From positions 8,983,758-9,047,757 of the forward strand of contig NC_069134.1 in the NCBI RefSeq assembly GCF_026914265.1: DNA of 64,000 bases, given 5' to 3'. Below are positions 61,250 to 64,000 of the stretch, piece by piece (the stretch's first letter is position 1; every line of letters begins with the position of its first letter). The DNA comes from Mya arenaria (taxonomy: Eukaryota > Mollusca > Bivalvia > Myida > Myidae). Both the position numbers and the translations under genes were made by a program. The notes under the pieces are model-generated. The model was not told the DNA's origin, did not search any database, and saw only the letters and a list, made by a program, of their open reading frames with translations.

Positions 61250-62690
61250 TGTCTAAGTTCTACATAACGTGCACAAAAAATGGAACTCATCTTCAATGTA
61301 AGTTGAGTTGCACACTTGGCATACACGCTCATGTCTTTCTAAACGGCTTCGTACGTACCTTCTGGTTTCTATTCTTAACCGATCGGTAAAAGTCCTCATC
61401 CGAACAACTAAACTTCTATTTTCTGCTCTTTTGTTAACGTCCAATATTGTTCGTAGTCAAAGTTTGTTTTTATGTGTTTATACAATAAGGATACTATGAT
61501 GTTAATCCCTATGCCATTCCTATATGTAGTCGATCATGGTTTGATTAAATTGCACATTTAAATAATTACAATTAATAAATTGCGGATCGTACCACACATA
61601 TGCGTAGCCATATCTACATAATAATTGTTCAGCTTTCATTTCAGTTTTGTTACAAACAGTTTTATATAGCATTTTTAACACAATGTTAACCCAAAACCAC
61701 GTTTAACAAATACTTTATAATTCTTGAAAATTTCATCATATGTAATTGCTATCGTTACCGTGAATTCTGCATAAATAGCGGCATTGATATACGATAATTT
61801 AACACCATAAAAACTCCAAGCATATGCATTCGATCTCCTTGTATTTGACATGACCCCAAATTGCACATAACTAGTTCAAAATTGACTCTACAAATGAGTC
61901 AAAGAGCTCAAATTAACCTTAAGATTAAACGTTAAGGGCTTTGTCTTTGATAACAATGTGTTCATGGCTATTAATCCTTTACTTGCCACAGATCTTCGTG
62001 GTTTCTACAAGAAGGGCCATATCGTCAGCGCCGTATAATATCAGTGTCTGCTTTCGACTCTAGATGCAAGTTCAATTTTTAGGTCTTCAACGAAGAGTGA
62101 ATGAAACACCGAAAAACATTGTTCGCATTGAGAGAGGCTGAGTTTTAAGTCAAAAGACACGGAGAAACTTCCACAATGCTTCACCTGTCGTCATACCGAT
62201 TGAATCATTCACACATGGCTTTAGCATCATGTTTCAGGAAACGCCTGATGTTTTCAGTTTGTGCCACAGAGCGTCTCTTTGGATACTGTCAAAGGCCTTC
62301 CGCATATCTATGAATGAGCAGTATATAGTCTTTCATCGTTCTATAGATAGTGTTCAATAAGTCCAGTTAGACAAAATATGGCATCTAATATAGACTCATT
62401 TTTTCTGAACCCGACTTGTGCATCGGTGATGATATTGTACTTCTCTCTGTAAAAAGATAAGTGGTGGATAATAACAGATGTAAAAAAAATCCTGTCAAAG
62501 CAACTTATCAAAGTAATAACTGTTATTATTGACATCATTTCGCCCCTCCCCTTAAGTTCTGGTTGTAAAATACCAAGCATCCATTGATTAGGGAATATTC
62601 CCGCTATGCAATATATGATTAACACCTCGACTATATGACCTATCAAAAGTTCGCCCGCTTCAATAAAATATTCATCAATTAGTTAATCAA
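61250..62690 (-). mobile_element. Decayed LINE: reverse transcriptase to C-terminal zinc-knuckle region
   Basis: Collinear pieces on the minus strand: GIFPNQWMLGIL (about 62570-62610), NIITDAQVGFRKNESILDAI (about 62375-62435), FIDMRKAFDSIQRDALWHKL (about 62253-62315), YGADDMALLVE (about 62000-62035, the catalytic ADD box) and RHERVCQVCNSTYIEDEFHF (about 61270-61330). The order is that of a LINE ORF2. Frames between the pieces are interrupted, so it is inactive. It is a different family from the plus-strand LINE at 59.8-60.6 kb, whose C-terminus lacks the CxxC/EDE box. Confidence 0.75.
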
Positions 62691-64000
62691 AACCACCACC
62701 TTTCCCTCGTTTTAATGTTTTCATTAGCCCCTCTATATCGACAACTATCTTTTTAAAACATTGTTGTTGTTGTTGTTTTTATATGTGAACACGTCGTTTA
62801 TATTTTGAAAAGCAACAGCGAAATATTATTTCTTAAATATTATACTTAATAGATATGAATTAAGTATTTATTTTTAGCTCCTATACAGAACAACATCAAT
62901 GACAATCCGTTGCACTTTTTGCATTAACATTGCGACTTCTTGATTTGGTTTCTTTCATGTATATAAACATGTAGATGATTTAGAGGTTAGAATTTAGGCT
63001 TATTGCAAAGAACAAACAGCCAGCACTGTACAAGCTCCTTTTAATAGTTTAACAAATCAATGTCAAGATTCGATGAATTAAAAGAACTGTTCAATAAAAA
63101 AATACTGCATAGATGACAGGTACTTATAAGCACCAGTGAGCCTGTTTCTGGACATACATTTCTAACATATATACATTTATTTTGAATTAATAACTTCTCT
63201 CTTTTCACAAAATCAAACTATTGCTTCATAGTCACCACTGAGCCATAACCCTTCTTATTATATACATCTTAAGGTTTACACATATGGTCGATTTCATTGA
63301 ATTATTTAAGGTTAACCGAATACTAATATAGTATAAATAAGTTATTAACTCGTTTCTCCTCTATAAAAATAACATTGAACAATTTTGCGTAAAAATCTGC
63401 GGATCAATTGTATTAAATAATGTTGCAAAGAAGGCAGACGGGTCAAGACCTAAAATGGACAATTTGGGAGAAAACTATATACCTGATAAGTAATGTTACC
63501 CGACGTGCGGAGGATTAAGCTTTATCAAAAGGAGGATTAAACGACCAACGTCTTTTATTGAAAATGTGTAAAAAGCTGGACCAAGCATGGTTTAAGCTCA
63601 TAGAACGGGCGGTGTTCGGTCTGTTCGTGCTGAGGACAATTGTGCTGTGGTGATGAGTTTCTTTAACTTTTTAAAGATTTATTGAAACAATGCATTTTTA
63701 AAATTGTGAGAAGTATATTTTTGGTTTGGAAAGCATGGACTCATAAAGTAATAATTTTAACCCAGGATTTAAATTTGATCAGGGTGTATACGATGGAAAC
63801 ACGTTAACTTACTAAACGCGCTATTAGAAGAAACGCTTGTATATCATATTAAATATGAATTATTCATTCTCTATTTAAATCGGGGTTAAATGATATCATA
63901 AATATGTTTAAAATGCAGATTATAGTGCACAATGTACAGCTATTTCCATAGAGACTTGAGACTTATTTTAACTCTCTGAAAAAAAACGCTTGAAATAGAA
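62691..64000. other. No feature seen
   Basis: AT-rich sequence; a (GTT)n run at about 62761-62776. No exon, RNA gene or repeat could be supported. Confidence 0.4.

Overview
This is a eukaryotic nuclear window, AT-rich, with short exons, GT-AG introns and many short nonautonomous transposons, minisatellites and SINE/LINE remnants. Gene content (NIPBL, SCPX, FAM151, nucleoredoxin-like) and the repeat style suggest a lophotrochozoan, most likely a bivalve mollusc. That assignment is an inference from family resemblance; no search was run.

Layout. 1-16.1 kb, minus strand: N-terminal part of a Nipped-B/NIPBL (SCC2) cohesin-loader gene, 21 coding exons readable, running off the left edge. 16.1-16.5 kb: a divergent promoter region with a palindromic CRE. 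16.5-34.6 kb, plus strand: a complete peroxisomal SCPx gene (3-ketoacyl-CoA thiolase plus two SCP2 domains, ending in a -SKL signal). It has two alternative first exons and a pair of equal-length duplicated exons that the reading frame forces to be mutually exclusive. 37.3-41.8 kb, minus: a FAM151/menorin-family gene. 42.0-42.9 kb: nested tRNA-derived SINEs and a small minisatellite. 43.1-46.6 kb, minus: an unrecognised 897-aa low-complexity protein, possibly nuclear. 47.1-48.1 kb, minus: an unrecognised 160-aa protein with a CRE-containing divergent promoter and a short plus-strand ORF opposite. 49.0-51.4 kb: a large Thr-codon-like simple-repeat block. 51.7-52.6 kb, plus: a two-exon nucleoredoxin-like (RdCVF2/NXNL2-type) thioredoxin-fold gene. 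52.6-64 kb: no host gene seen; a 59-bp minisatellite, a LINE 3' end on the plus strand and a decayed LINE reverse transcriptase on the minus strand.

The genes do not form a pathway; they are unrelated housekeeping or metazoan genes. The most interesting feature is the SCPx locus: one gene appears able to make several thiolase isoforms through alternative starts and a swapped 43-residue cassette, and it carries a duplicated sterol/lipid carrier domain. Repeats in introns include at least four TIR elements with recognisable target-site duplications and two abutting TTAA-type MITEs.
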